64,000 nucleotides of DNA from Lactuca virosa (taxonomy: Eukaryota; Streptophyta; Magnoliopsida; Asterales; Asteraceae), in assembly GCA_928212115.1 (NCBI GenBank), contig CAKMRJ010000001.1, positions 184,961,072 through 185,025,071 of the forward strand, in the 5' to 3' direction. The position numbers and the translations under genes were made by a program. The notes under the pieces were generated by a model. The model had not been told where the DNA came from and did no database searches. It saw only the letters and a program-made list of their open reading frames with translations. Below are positions 43,674 through 54,506 of this stretch, piece by piece (the first letter of the stretch is position 1; every line of letters starts with the position of its first letter).

Positions 43674-46394
43674 CTCATAGAAAGAACATAGATTTCTGAA
43701 CGACTTCTCCTTCCTTTCGGTTATACACAATGCTCCAGTGCTCCTTTCAGATTATTCCGATCTTTAGCTTATGAAGGTCCTTTGGTTGCACTTCCGGCTT
43801 CAGAATTGGCCTCTTTTTCATAACATATGCAATCTCAACATCCATCTTCACAATTTATTGGATGTAGCAAACGAGCATCCTCTTCAAATGTGAAACTATA
43901 GGCTCGTATTTCTTTTCATCTTTCATCACAATATTGAATAGAGAGATCCAATTGTATGGATTCATAAATGGAAAATCTGCCAAAGAGAACTCATCAAGAA
44001 GGTGATTAGCTCCTATGAATCCTTTGAACTTTATGTTCACAAAGTCTTCGGTCTGAACAAGCAAACAAACTTTTACTGCACTAATTTTCTTTAAGCTCCA
44101 AGACTTGTATTGAGGCTTGGCATACTTCAAGTAAAAAGAGAACAACTTCTGATTGAATGTGTTGTCCGAAATCACAGACTTCTCTATCTTCTCAAAGCAA
44201 TGAAAGAGAAAAGCCCTTGGTGTGATGGGAAAATCGAATTGATATTTCGAATCATTGCTTAAATCAAAAGAGATTGAGGGCTCAATCCAATAGATGCTTG
44301 GATCGTCAATAACTTCTTTCTGAATGCGTGCCAACGTCGAAGGAGGAAATAGCGATTTCTGAGTTTTAAGCATTATCTTCGCATTTTTAACCTCAACTTC
44401 CTCTGCTTCTAACTTTTTCCGGAGAGCAAGAAGATCATCTAAATCTTTATTACGCTTCTCCATGAAAATCTTTTAGGATTCCGTCATTACCGGATTATCA
44501 CCAGCTTCTTCTTCCAAGATGCCTTTGCCTTTGTCTTTTTCTTTTCCTGAACCAGAAGCTACATTATCCTTCTATTTGGTTTCAGCTTTTGGTTGTTTAT
44601 CCTTGTCTCCCCCTTGTTTTGGAACAGCTTCGCTTCCCGAAACATCAATGATTTGATTGAGCATAACAAATACCGGGTGAAGTTTTTCCGATAATTGATG
44701 TCGAAACGAGATTGTAAATAAGGAATCACGAGTCTCAACCAGCCACAACAGGTAGTCGTGGACTTCAGAAATGCACCCTCGGATTAAAGAACGTTCTTCT
44801 TCAAGGTTGACATTTTCCTGTGTGGCATTTCTTAATTTTTCAGAAAGGACCTTGGTCTTCTGAGTCTTTGCAGCTAACTCATCCATTATTTTGTTTTTTG
44901 CTGCCAGGTCAGTTTGCAGCTTTTCAATCTTTGAAATAATAGAGGATGTGAGATCAGCATTCTCAACCTTTATGTCTGAGAGGATGAGTGAAAGAGCTTC
45001 TTTCTCAGCTTGCAAGTAGTGGCGATATCCCTCAATAACCTTATTCACAGAGGTTGTGCTTTTTTCTGAAGATTTTCGGAAATCAGTCATGAACTCCTGT
45101 ACCTATTGATGTAGTTTTTCGACTTTTTCGGTCGTTTCTGAAATGGTCTTCTCGGAAGCTTTAATTGCCTTGGTAGATTCTTCAAGGACTTTGGCGTTTT
45201 ATTTTGTGATCAACTCCACAGTGGCTCTGTGAGAAGTCAGCATGTACTCCCAGTTGGATGAAGATGAGGATTTGGAAGACTCTAAAAGAGAGTCTAATTT
45301 TTCATTAAGCTTCTTGTACTGCCCTTTGGTCATTGGGGCATCATCATCATCACTATTAACATTTATTGTGAATGGACTGAAGACAAAATATGTAAAGTTC
45401 TCCTGATCATCTCCGAATAGAATCTATTCATCCTCACGAAAAGGAGAAGCAGGAGATGTGCCTTGCTCTATAGTGACACCGATTCAGACATTTGCCCCCG
45501 TATCAGATACATTGACATTAATGCCTAAAGTTTGTACCTCCTCCGAAATGGACTTGGTGACAGGGACTTCCGGTGTGCTGGTGACCGATGAAGTAGGAGG
45601 AGCTGTAGAATCCATATAGATGGGAGAGGATAAAGGGACAGAGATCTGAGGAAGTGAAATTCCAACAGAACTCATGGGTGGTAATGGTGGGATGGATGAT
45701 ATCAGAATAGTGGTAGTGATGGGTGAGGTTGGTGGAGTAGTAGAAATGTTCAGAGAGGGTTCTTGGAGGATAGAACTGAATAATTCAGAAGTGGGAATAG
45801 TGGAGGATGGTGGAGAAAATACCTTTGGAATTTGATCGGTAAGAGTTGGTTCCGAAGTAGCTGCAATGTCTTCTTCTTCGTTCGGAATGGTGTTACCCTC
45901 TCGGACTTCTGTGAGAGTTCTGTGTTCGGATTCTTCCTGAAGAACCGGAGATGGAGATCTCAGTTTCTTTTCTTGATTTTTGGTTTTCTTTGGAGATTTG
46001 ACAACTTTAGAAGGACCAGTTTTTGCTTATCTCTTGCCTCCCCTCTTCGGTTTGGTTCCCTCATCGATCAACTTTTGTAACTCATCCAGCATTGGGCGAA
46101 CACCAGATGAAGGTAACTTCTGATATTCGTTCACAATCACATTATCTTGAGGAACCTTCACCAACATTTCCTCCAAAATTGACCCAATAAACATGAAATT
46201 CCTGGGATCATACATCACAAACGTAGACGTTTGGAGTATCGGAATTTCAGCCATGACAGAATCCTGCATCAATTGGACTTTGAAATGGCCTAGGGCACGA
46301 TTGACCACTATTGACCAAAATCGAGCACAAGAGATCTCGACATGACGAGTAGAGGAGACTGTACTTTGAATAAGTTGGGTCCATAGGATTGAAC
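43674..46394 (-). pseudogene. Element F env-like ORF, main part, decayed by point stops
   Basis: One minus-strand frame of over 880 codons can be followed from 46394 to 43674, broken only by isolated stop codons at about 46027, 45484, 45427, 45198, 45106, 44572, 44474, 43855 and two further down. Most could come from CAA, CAG or CGA by a single C-to-T change. Order: a globular N-part (46394-46027), a Pro/Ser/Thr-rich stretch (46020-45480), an acidic and coiled-coil region (45400-44580, Leu/Lys/Glu-rich), a Lys/Gly linker (44570-44480), and a globular C-part starting MEKRNKDLDDLLALRKKLEA (44463 down). Coiled coil, Pro-rich region and position before PPT and LTR fit the env-like ORF of SIRE-type copia elements. 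Element J interrupts it at 46395, so its start is outside the window. No host gene homology recognised. Confidence 0.6.
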
Positions 46395-46789
46395 TGCATA
46401 ATCCGAAAATTTTAGAGCCAACAAGGTCTAAATCCTAACTTAGTACAAGTGAAACTTCATTGCAATCCTTGTTGCATTTTATGATCTATAGCCTTAGGGC
46501 TTATTTAAAGAATTAACAAATAGGTATGGATTGAAACCTAAACTAAATTAGAGGGTTAGAAATAAAAATAAGTTGAAAGAATAAGGGTTTAAAACATAAA
46601 TAATACTCATAAATGAGTTTTCACCCAATGAAATCAATTCATGAAAAGAGTTTACGCCCAAGAATTTAATGCAAATGGAGTTCACGGTTCAAAGCAATTA
46701 AGGGAAAAGTGTTTAAAGATTAGAATTCATCTCAAATTGGTGTTTTCGGATTTAGAATAAAGACCATTAAGTGTTCACGGTTTGGAAAC
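46395..46789 (+). repeat. Element J 5' LTR, part 1
   Basis: Matches the start of the 3' LTR at 63938-64000. It includes copies of the motif gttcacggtt that continue after K at 59020, 59050 and 59080. K's target copy GAAAC is at 46785-46789. Confidence 0.88.
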
Positions 46790-48293
46790 TGTCCAGGGAT
46801 CTCTAGGGTGGTGGAAACCAGCCATACTGACTGCACGCGGGTGCGTAAATAATAACGTCTAAATTCTTGTATTGTTAAATAAGTTGTTTGCATTAACACA
46901 ATTAAAGAGTTTATCTTCAAATGGTTATCTTTTGGTATTGAATCCCTATATGAGCCGTTATAACCATGCATGATATGACTAGGTCGCCCGTCTTGGTATT
47001 TTTCCAAATGCCGGTCTTGCTAAGGATGTTGTCGCCCTAGACTGGCCTAGTCTAGCTGTAGCGAACAGCTAAGGCGTGGGGGGGGTCACCCCGTATAGAT
47101 CTATACACAAACTCCCGCTTTTCTACCAGGAAACTCTGATTATAACTACAGGCTATGATTGTACACTCAGTGGTGCCTGCCGACAAGTCTCACTAGATTC
47201 TTAACCTCTGTTTGTATTATGTTCAATGTTTATGTATTTGTGGGATGTTTTTGGTATTCGAAAGGTACTTGAATAAGTTTACGGATTTTAATGATTACAT
47301 AAGGGTATCATTACGGTTTACTAACACAAGAAATTTCCATTTGCAAGCCCTATTAATATGAAATTTGGCCACAAAGGCCCAATCACATGTAAAACGGTAA
47401 TTTAGGCCCAATAGGCATGTAAATGGGCCACAAAAGCCCAATAAACATGTAATCCATAACTTAGACCCAAATTAACATGTAAGTGGGCCACAAGACCCAA
47501 ATAACATGTCATGGAAAACATTGGGCTCAATACACACTTAATTGGGCCTTAGGGCCCAATGGCCAAGAAATGTAAATATTGGGCCCAATAAATAGTTTTT
47601 GACGTAATTCGTTCGTTCTTTTGATTCGGTTGTTTGTTTTAGTTCGAGGCTTAATAGATTGATGATAAAAGGCTTTCATTTTGTAAAAATGACATTTTTG
47701 GCTAATGATACTCAAATCTTTAATTAAGGCCCAAAGTTTAGAAAAAATGACACTTTAGTCCATAATTTATAAAAGTTTGCAATTTTGTCCCAAATGTTGG
47801 TAAATTTACGGTTTTGACCAAAAATGATATATTTTCACATATAAAACCCTGTTTCGCAAAAAATTACATTTTCAGCCCCTTTTTGGTAAAAGTTTACATT
47901 TTCGGCCCAGTTTTGGAAAACTTTACATTTTTGGTCCAAATTGAGAATAAATGATATTTTCACCTGTAAATTTGGTTTATTTACATTTATGACTCAAAAT
48001 TTTGTTAAAATGACATTTTTATACCTCAAAATCTCATTTTTTTCGCAAATTGGGCCCAAAGGCCGTGAGGCCCAAAAGTTTGGCCCAATAAGCTTAAATT
48101 TGTATTTTTGACCCTTGTAAAAGCATGTTTAGCATAAAAATTCCTTTTTACACATGTAGGACCTGTTTGGCCCCATTTAAAATAGAATTTTTGCTTTTTA
48201 CCCTTATCTTTTGTTTTCTTGACAATTTTGACCTTTAAGAAGGTTTTTGTTGAATTCTTTTGCATCTTAAACATGTGTTCTCCTTTGGCTTGG

Positions 48294-48356
<63 letters not shown>

Positions 48357-49512
48357 GTGTTATAGTTCTTAGATCTTTGCTACATAATACTTAAAATTTC
48401 GAGATTCACTAAGATCTAACATATTTTGCAAATAAACTAAGAATTCACACAAAACATGCATATAACTCATAAATCTACACATTTTGCTTGTATTTTCCCC
48501 CAAAAACCATATGAAAACCGAAAACAAGGGGGTATGAACTCACCTTTGCTTTGATGTTTCGGTTTTGAAGAAGAAATGAAGAAGAATTTGGTCCTAGCAA
48601 GCTTTCTTGAGTAGATTCGAACTTATGAAGTTATAGGAAACAAAATCACCAAAAACTTTGCTTAAAAGAGTGATCTAACATGAGAATGGGGTTATAAACT
48701 TGGATGTGTAAAGACTTACCAAGAAGTGATGATTATCTTATGAAATCCTTCTTGAAACACTAGCAAATTTCGAGATTTTTGATGGAAGGAGTAGGATGAT
48801 TCTTGAGAGTGTTTGAGAGAATTTTGGTGGAGTGTGTGTGTGTGTGTTGTATTCGGCCGAGAGTAGAAGAGGAGAGGGGAGAGAGGTGGTGAAGTGACTA
48901 GTATGGATGTATGGTGGTTTATAGCCTAGATGTATGTTGGACTTTATGGAGGTGGCACTCCAAAGTCAACCCCCCCCCCTTAATATCTTCTTTTCCCCTT
49001 TTTTATACATGGGTCGAATTTTGGGCCAAGAAGAAAGAGTAGAGTAGATTGGGACCATTAACTATAGCTAGGACATTTGGATCCTAAACATAAGGTTCTT
49101 CAGCCCAGTGGGCTCTTGGAAGCATTCACGACCCAATTTAGAGTAAAAGAATGGGCTTATGGCTCACTAGGGTTAATTGGATTAGTCATGTCCTATTATG
49201 GCCCATTAGGGTTAGAATGAATCATTCTAGGCCCAAATGGTCCAAATTGTTTTAAATTTGTGAATTGGGTCCAATTAGGGCTTCTAAATCCAATAAAGTT
49301 AAATTGGGTGCTTATTGGTCCATTCGGCCCAATAAGGAACTCCTAGTCCAATATGAACTTAAACCATGGATCTTAGGGCTTCAGACTCTTTGATGAACAT
49401 GAATGGTGAATCTAAATATGCATTGAGTGAGATTTACTTTGAATATAAGTTTTACAATAGTTGAATGGTTACACCGGAATAGAATTTCCTAGCTAAAATG
49501 CCAGTTGTTACA
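46790..49512 (-). repeat. Element K 3' LTR (left copy) with chimeric end
   Basis: Matches 56078-59001 from 46848 to 49512. The outermost four bases tgtc agree with the other LTR's edge, but 46794-46847 instead match 55118-55170, the leader and start codon region of ORF0. So about 520 bp of LTR end is replaced by about 54 bp of internal sequence. An AT microsatellite is at 48297-48350 and a minus-strand TATA-like gtttata at 48917-48923. Confidence 0.9.
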
Positions 49513-49535
49513 TCATCCCCCCGTTAGAGGGAATT
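49513..49535 (-). other. Element K polypurine tract
   Basis: Plus-strand tcatccccccgttagaggg, i.e. ccctctaacggggggatga on the minus strand, directly before LTR start tgtaacaactgg. Same tract as in C and J. Confidence 0.88.
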
Positions 49536-49558
49536 TCGTCCCAAAATTCTTTCGAAAA

Positions 49559-50035
49559 CTAGGATTGTGAAGGAGTGAATAAGTGAGGGTATTTCTGCTT
49601 CATCTGATCTTCACGTTCCCACGTGAATTCCGGTCTGCGTTTCGCGCTCCATCGAACCTTCACAATCGGGATGCGACTTTGCTTTGTACGCTTCACCTCT
49701 CTATCCATAATCTCGACTGGTTCTTCGACGAACATGAGGTTCTCGTTTATCTCAATCTCTTCTAAAGGGATGACAAGGGTTTCGTCTGATAGACACTTTT
49801 TCAGATTTGAGACGTGGAACACTGGGTGTACGTTGCTGAGCTTGACGGGTAGCTGCAGCTTGTAAGCCACTGGATCAATTCGGGCAAGAATCTCGAACGG
49901 TCCAATGTACCGCGGGTTCAATTTTCATCTTTTACCAAATCAAATCATTCCCTTCCAAGGACAGACTTTTAATCATACGTGATCCCCGACTTGAAACTTT
50001 AGTGGCTTTCGCCGCTTGTCAGCATAGCTCTTTTG
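49559..50035 (-). pseudogene. Element K integrase C-terminus and chromodomain
   Basis: The frame after the stop at 50033 passes three more TGA codons (49926-49965) and is then open from 49921 to the natural stop. It reads NPRYIGPFEILARIDPVAY, the GPY/F module, then HPVFHVSNLKKCL, and ends with a chromodomain (about residues 75-115 of the open part: VKVRWSAKRRPEFTWERED and YPHLF). In Tekay elements the chromodomain guides insertion into heterochromatin. The aromatic W-x(n)-W pattern is kept. Confidence 0.88.
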
Positions 50036-50880
50036 TCAGTCTCGCGATGCTTGAAGTCGGGCTTTGATTTGGACTATCTTCTCGATTGTTTCACGAATGA
50101 TTTCGGGTCCTGTAAGAGCACTGGCTGGCGATTTACCTTTTTCTAGTTGAGTGTCACCCACCTCGGCCCAGCATAGGGGCGATCTACATTTACGATCATA
50201 GAGAGCCTCGAAGGGAGCGACCTTGATGCTCGTATGGTAACTGTTGTTATAAGAGAATTCGATCAGAGGCAAGTGGGCATCCCATGATTTTCCGAAGTCA
50301 ATCACGAAAGCTCGGAGCATATCCTCGAGTGTCTGGATGGTACACTCACTCTGACCATCCGTCTGCGGGTGGTAGGTGGTGCTCATATCTAGTTGTGTTC
50401 CCATTGCCTTCTGAAGAGATTGCCAGAACCTTGAAGTAAATCTGCTATCTCGATCAGAGATAATAGATACTGGCACTCTATGGAGCTTCACAAACTCCTT
50501 GATGTAGATTCAGGTCAGGTTTTCCATCTTGTATGACTCTTTTATTGGCAGGAAATGAGCGGATTTTGTCAATCTATCGACGATTACCCAGATAGCATCC
50601 AATCCGTCCACTGTCTTTGGCAATTTGATCACGAAGTCCATAGTAATCCTTTCCCATTTCCACTCGGGTATCACTGGTTGTTGCAATAGTCCCGAGGGCT
50701 TTTGATATTCTACTTTCACCTTGGCGCAAGTAAGACACTTGCCCACGAAGGTAGCTATCTATGCCTTCATATTAGGCCACCAATATTGCTGCTTGATATC
50801 CAAATACATTTTATCTGAACCCGGATGAATAGAATATCGCGTCTTGTGGGCTTCATGCATGACTATCTCTCTGAATCCCC
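50036..50880 (-). pseudogene. Element K integrase, zinc-binding and catalytic core
   Basis: The zinc-binding module HEAHKTRYSIHPG...CLTCAK lies at about 50850-50690 with H, H, C, C all present. The core reads ITMDFVIKLPKT (first Asp), ISDRDSRFTSRFW (second Asp), and YHPQTDGQSECTIQTLEDML (catalytic Glu in SEC). It ends before the module GPY/F. In-frame stops at 50756-50758 (TAG) and 50507-50509 (TGA) and at 50033-50035 (TGA) break it into three open parts that share one frame. The D-D-E triad is intact. It would have inserted the cDNA into chromatin. Confidence 0.9.
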
Positions 50881-51079
50881 CAATTTTGGGAACCCAGATT
50901 CTATTCATGAAGTAATAGGTTCCATCGTTTTTAACTTCAAGCTCCCTCTCCATTCCCCGTAGCGATTCACTAGCGACATTCTCTGGCTTCAATGATTCCA
51001 ATTGAGCTTCCTTGATCTGCAAATCCAAATGAGATTGGATGGTGATCGAAAGAGTCTTCACACGACGATTTGCATTCTT

Positions 51080-51440
51080 TTTTCTGCTCAGGGCATCGGC
51101 TACCACGTTAGCCTTGCCGGGATGATATTTGATCTCACATTCGTAATCGTTTAATAGCTCAACCCATCTTCGCTGCCTCATGTTTAGCTCCTTTTGATTT
51201 AGAATGTCTGAGAAGATGGTGCACTTGGTACCATATAGGTAGCACCTCCAAATTTTTAAGGCGAAGACCACCGCCCCCAGTTCTAGATCATGCGTGGTGT
51301 AATTTACTTCATGCGCTTTCAGTTGTCTGGATGTATAAGCAATTACTTTCTCTCATTGCATGAGGACACAACCTAAACCCTGATTTCAAGCATCACAGTA
51401 AACTATGAAGTCTTCGGTTCCCTCCGGTAAGGATAGCACT
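51080..51440 (-). pseudogene. Element K RNase H
   Basis: It follows RT in the same frame. The first Asp is in FIVYCDA, right before a TGA (51383) and a second TGA at about 51356. The Glu is in HDLELGAVVFALK, the next Asp in TIFSDILNQKEL and the last in NVVADALSRK. Compared with the usual T/SDHKSLKY-type motif, the third block is shorter, so a small in-frame deletion (about 4 residues) is likely. Degrades RNA in the RNA:DNA hybrid during reverse transcription. Confidence 0.85.
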
Positions 51441-52495
51441 GGAGCACTACAGAGGGCTTGCTTCAAGGTTTGGAAGGCATGCTCTTGCTTTTCGGTCCAA
51501 TCGAAAAGTACGCCTTTTTGGGTTAACGTGGTGAGGGGTTTGGCTATCTTGGAAAAGTTCTGAATGAATCTTCGGTAGTAGCCTGCGAGACCTAAGAATT
51601 GACGAATTTCCGTTGGCGTTGCCGGAGCTGCCCAGCTTTCGATTGCTTTGATTTTGGAAGGGTCCACATGTATTCCTTCCTGACTGACTACATGGCCCAG
51701 GAAGTTTACACTGCGGAGCCAGAACTCGCACTTGGAGAGTTTCGCATACAACTTTTCAGCCCGTAGGGTTTCTAAAATCTTTCGAAGGTGTTGGCTATGA
51801 TCTTCTTCACTTCGAGAATACACGAGAATATCGTCGATGAAAACGATGACGAATTTGTCAAGGAATGGGCGGCATATTCGATTCATGAGGTCCATAAATG
51901 CAGCGGGGGCATTTGTTAGACCGAAGGGCATTACGACGAATTCATAGTGACCGTATCGAGTTCGGAAAGCAGTCTTAGGAATGTCCTCATCTCGGACTTT
52001 CAGTTGATGATAACCGGATCTCAGATCTATTTTTGAAAAGTAACTAGCTCCTTGAAGCTGGTCAAATAGATCATCAATTCGTGGAAGTGGATACCGGTTT
52101 TTGATGGTGAGTTTCTTTAATTCCCTATAGTCGATGCACATCCTGAAGGATCCGTCTTTCTTTTTAACGAAAAGAATCGGAGCTCCCCACGGCGAGAAGC
52201 TGGGTCTGATGAATCCTTTCTCCAGGAGTTCGCCCAGTTGGCTTGATAATTGTTGCATTTTAGCAGAGGCCAACCTATAGGGTGATTTGGCTATTGGAGT
52301 GGCTCCAGGCACTAGGTCGATTCGGAATTCGATTTGCCGCTCTGGGGGTATTCCCGGAAGATCTTCTGGAAACACATCCGGGAAATCACACGTCACTGGG
52401 ATGTTGCGAATGTTTGCTTCCTCTTTAGTTTTTCTTTTGTAGACACTTTTGTAGACACTTTTGCCGCTCTGGGGGGTATTCCACCACGTGAGCAA
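51386..52495 (-). pseudogene. Element K reverse transcriptase
   Basis: A 369-codon open stretch, the longest of the window. From about residue 35: VTCDFPDVFPEDLPGIPPER (linker), then RT blocks GFIRPSFSPWGAPILFVKKKDG, RMCIDYRELKKLTIKNRYPLPR, YFSKIDLRSGYHQ, FVVMPFGLTNAPAAFMDLMN, the catalytic FIDDILVYS, and CEFWLRSVNFLGHVVS. All catalytic aspartates are present (IDLRSGY, IDD). The first about 30 residues derive from the local insertion at 52430-52530 and are not part of the family sequence. Tekay/Del-type by sequence. A frameshift separates it from protease upstream. Confidence 0.93.
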
Positions 52496-52872
52496 GGAAT
52501 GCGTAGTTCTTCTTTTGTAGACACTTTTGTGCCTTGATACTTGAGATAAGGCGAAGATTTGCGTCGGGTTTATCTCCGTAGATTATTAGGGTTTCGTGGT
52601 TAGGAAGATGAAGGCGAACGGCATTTTCGTGACACATAATATCGACATGATGGGGGCTTAACCAATCCATGCCGATGATCACATCAAAACTCCTAATATT
52701 TACATGCATTAAGTCTATTTGGAAGGTGTGATTGTTTAGTGCTAACGTACATCCTATATAGATATCTTCTGTTGTTTCTGATTTCCCATTAGCCATTTCC
52801 ATCGTAAAGGCTTCGTTGAGCTTCCGGGATTGTTGATTTAGTAAGTGTTTGAATTTATTACTAACAAAACTT
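52425..52872 (-). pseudogene. Element K protease
   Basis: The active-site text LFDSGA ends the gag frame at a TAA (52872-52874). The frame continues with RSFVSNKF, then LMHVNIRSFDVIIGMDWLS, the flap and hydrophobic ILG-like part of a retropepsin, to YAFLAHVV. The frame is then lost in a short duplicated patch at 52430-52530. D-S-G is intact, so the stop just after it is the main break. Would process the Gag-Pol polyprotein. Confidence 0.85.
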
Positions 52873-52874
52873 CG

Positions 52875-54156
52875 TTATGCCCCACTATCAAATAGGATAC
52901 ATGCATACGAGTTGTTAAGTAGGAACGTACCGGTGACAATGGCTGGGTCCCGCACTGCTTCACCCTGACCCATTGTCAGCACTCTCCCTGCTGCTCCTGC
53001 CCCTTGATTGTTCGCGTTGGGGCAGTTTCGCCTGAAATGCCCGGTCTTCCCACATCCGTAACATGTATATCTGGCTCCAACATTGGTGTTGTTGTTGTTG
53101 TTCGTCATCTGGTTCTGTGGGAGCTGAGTCCTACAATACTTTGCTGTATGGCCCTTCCGGTTGCACCTTGTGCAACTCATCTCTTTGCACTCTCCATGAT
53201 GGTGGAAGTTGCATTTGTCACACTTGGGGAGATTTCCCGAGTACTGCTTGGAAGCATTCGGTGTGGATGAGGCTGGAGCATGTGGTGTGGTGGTAGCTTG
53301 TGTTGCAGCATGAACAAACATCGTTTGTTGCTTCTTAGACGATTCCGTGTTTTGCCTCCCTTTTCTCTTGTTGTTTTTCCCTTTCTTGTTCTCTTCTTCC
53401 TTCTTAACCTCCGCTTCCACTGTTTTGGCACCCTTCTTGTTGCCATGATCATACAGTTTCTTGGCCAGTCTCTTGGCGCTATCAAATGTCTCAGGGTTTG
53501 CCGCAATGACATTCCATTGGATAGGTGCAGTCAATCCCCAGATAAACCTCTCAATCTTTTTCCCTTATGAGGTGATCATCCCGGGACACAGAAGAGATAG
53601 CTCGCTAAACCGAGATATGTATGCGTCGTTGTTGGAGTTTTGAACTGTGAGGTTCCACAATTCCCTGTTCCATCTTCTGAATCTCACCTCTAGGACAATA
53701 TTCCACTAACAACATCTCCTTCAGCTCTTCCCAGGGCATCGCGTTTGCCACCGAGAGTGTCATGGCCTCTATGTGGCCATTCCACCAGGAGAGAGCTTGG
53801 TCAATGAACGTGCAGGCTGCCAAATTGACCTTACACTCATCCGGACATCCGCAGATTTCGAAGACGGATTCTACCTTCTCGATCCATCTCTTCAGGGCTA
53901 TTACGCCTCTTGTCCCATTAAAGGTCTGAGGCTTGGCGTTGGCGAAATCTTTATAGGTGCATGCTCGTGCGGCACCGTGGTTCGTCCCTTGATTGGTGCT
54001 TCCGGCTCCCTGCCCGTTGCCTTCTCCATTGTTTCCATTGTGAATCTGCACAAGTGCTGTAGTGACCGCAGCGGACACTGCTTCCTGGAACGCAACCGAG
54101 TTTATCTCAGGTGGGGTTGGTGTTGTGTTGTTTCCACGGTTGGGTCTTTGAGGCAT
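52875..54156 (-). pseudogene. Element K gag, full-length with capsid region
   Basis: Starts MPQRPNRGNNTTPTPPE at 54156. The matrix-like part VAFQEAVSAAVTTALVQIH matches the mini-Gag of C. Then comes the capsid domain (Retrotrans_gag type): FNGTRGVIALKRWIEKVE, CTFIDQALSWWNGHIE and WEELKEMLLVEYCPR. A frameshift near 53640 moves the reading to the frame open at 53534-52875, which carries a Lys-rich linker, CDKCNFHHHGEC and two CCHC knuckles (CTRCNRKGHTAKYC, CYGCGKTGHFRRNC), then the protease start. It gives the reference for what C and J have lost. Confidence 0.9.
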
Positions 54157-54506
54157 CTTTCTGTCATGGAACGGAAAGATGTTGAGTGCCTATGGTTTTT
54201 GCTAGTTTGTGATCCTATAGACTATGGGTATAGCATGTACTTAAGTATTTTCACACACTGACATAAAAACAAGGAAGTAAAACACATAGCAGATAACAAT
54301 GTCATGATAAAACATAAAGCGTTTTCATTAATACTAATAGTTTTGATACATGAAAATTTGCCAGATGGCATACAGTGCATAAGGAAAATAAAAATCCGGC
54401 AGCATAACGGCTCTATGAGTAGTGTGATCACTTAAACATAGAGTCGGTAGTACATAACATAGAACGCCTAAGAGAAACCTAATACTAACGATAGCTACTG
54501 CTGGTC
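54157..54506 (-). other. Element K spacer between ORF0 and gag
   Basis: 350 bp without ORF. It might hold signals for gag translation after ORF0, such as internal initiation or splicing; nothing specific was recognised. Confidence 0.5.

Noticed and set aside
43855..46308. A cluster of small host genes on the minus strand
   Set aside because: The pieces are one frame interrupted by point stops, continue past LTR G to end beside a PPT and LTR, and are interrupted by J. A retroelement ORF explains this better.
53004..53296. Cysteine-rich ORFs on the plus strand
   Set aside because: They are antisense shadows of the zinc-knuckle part of K's gag.
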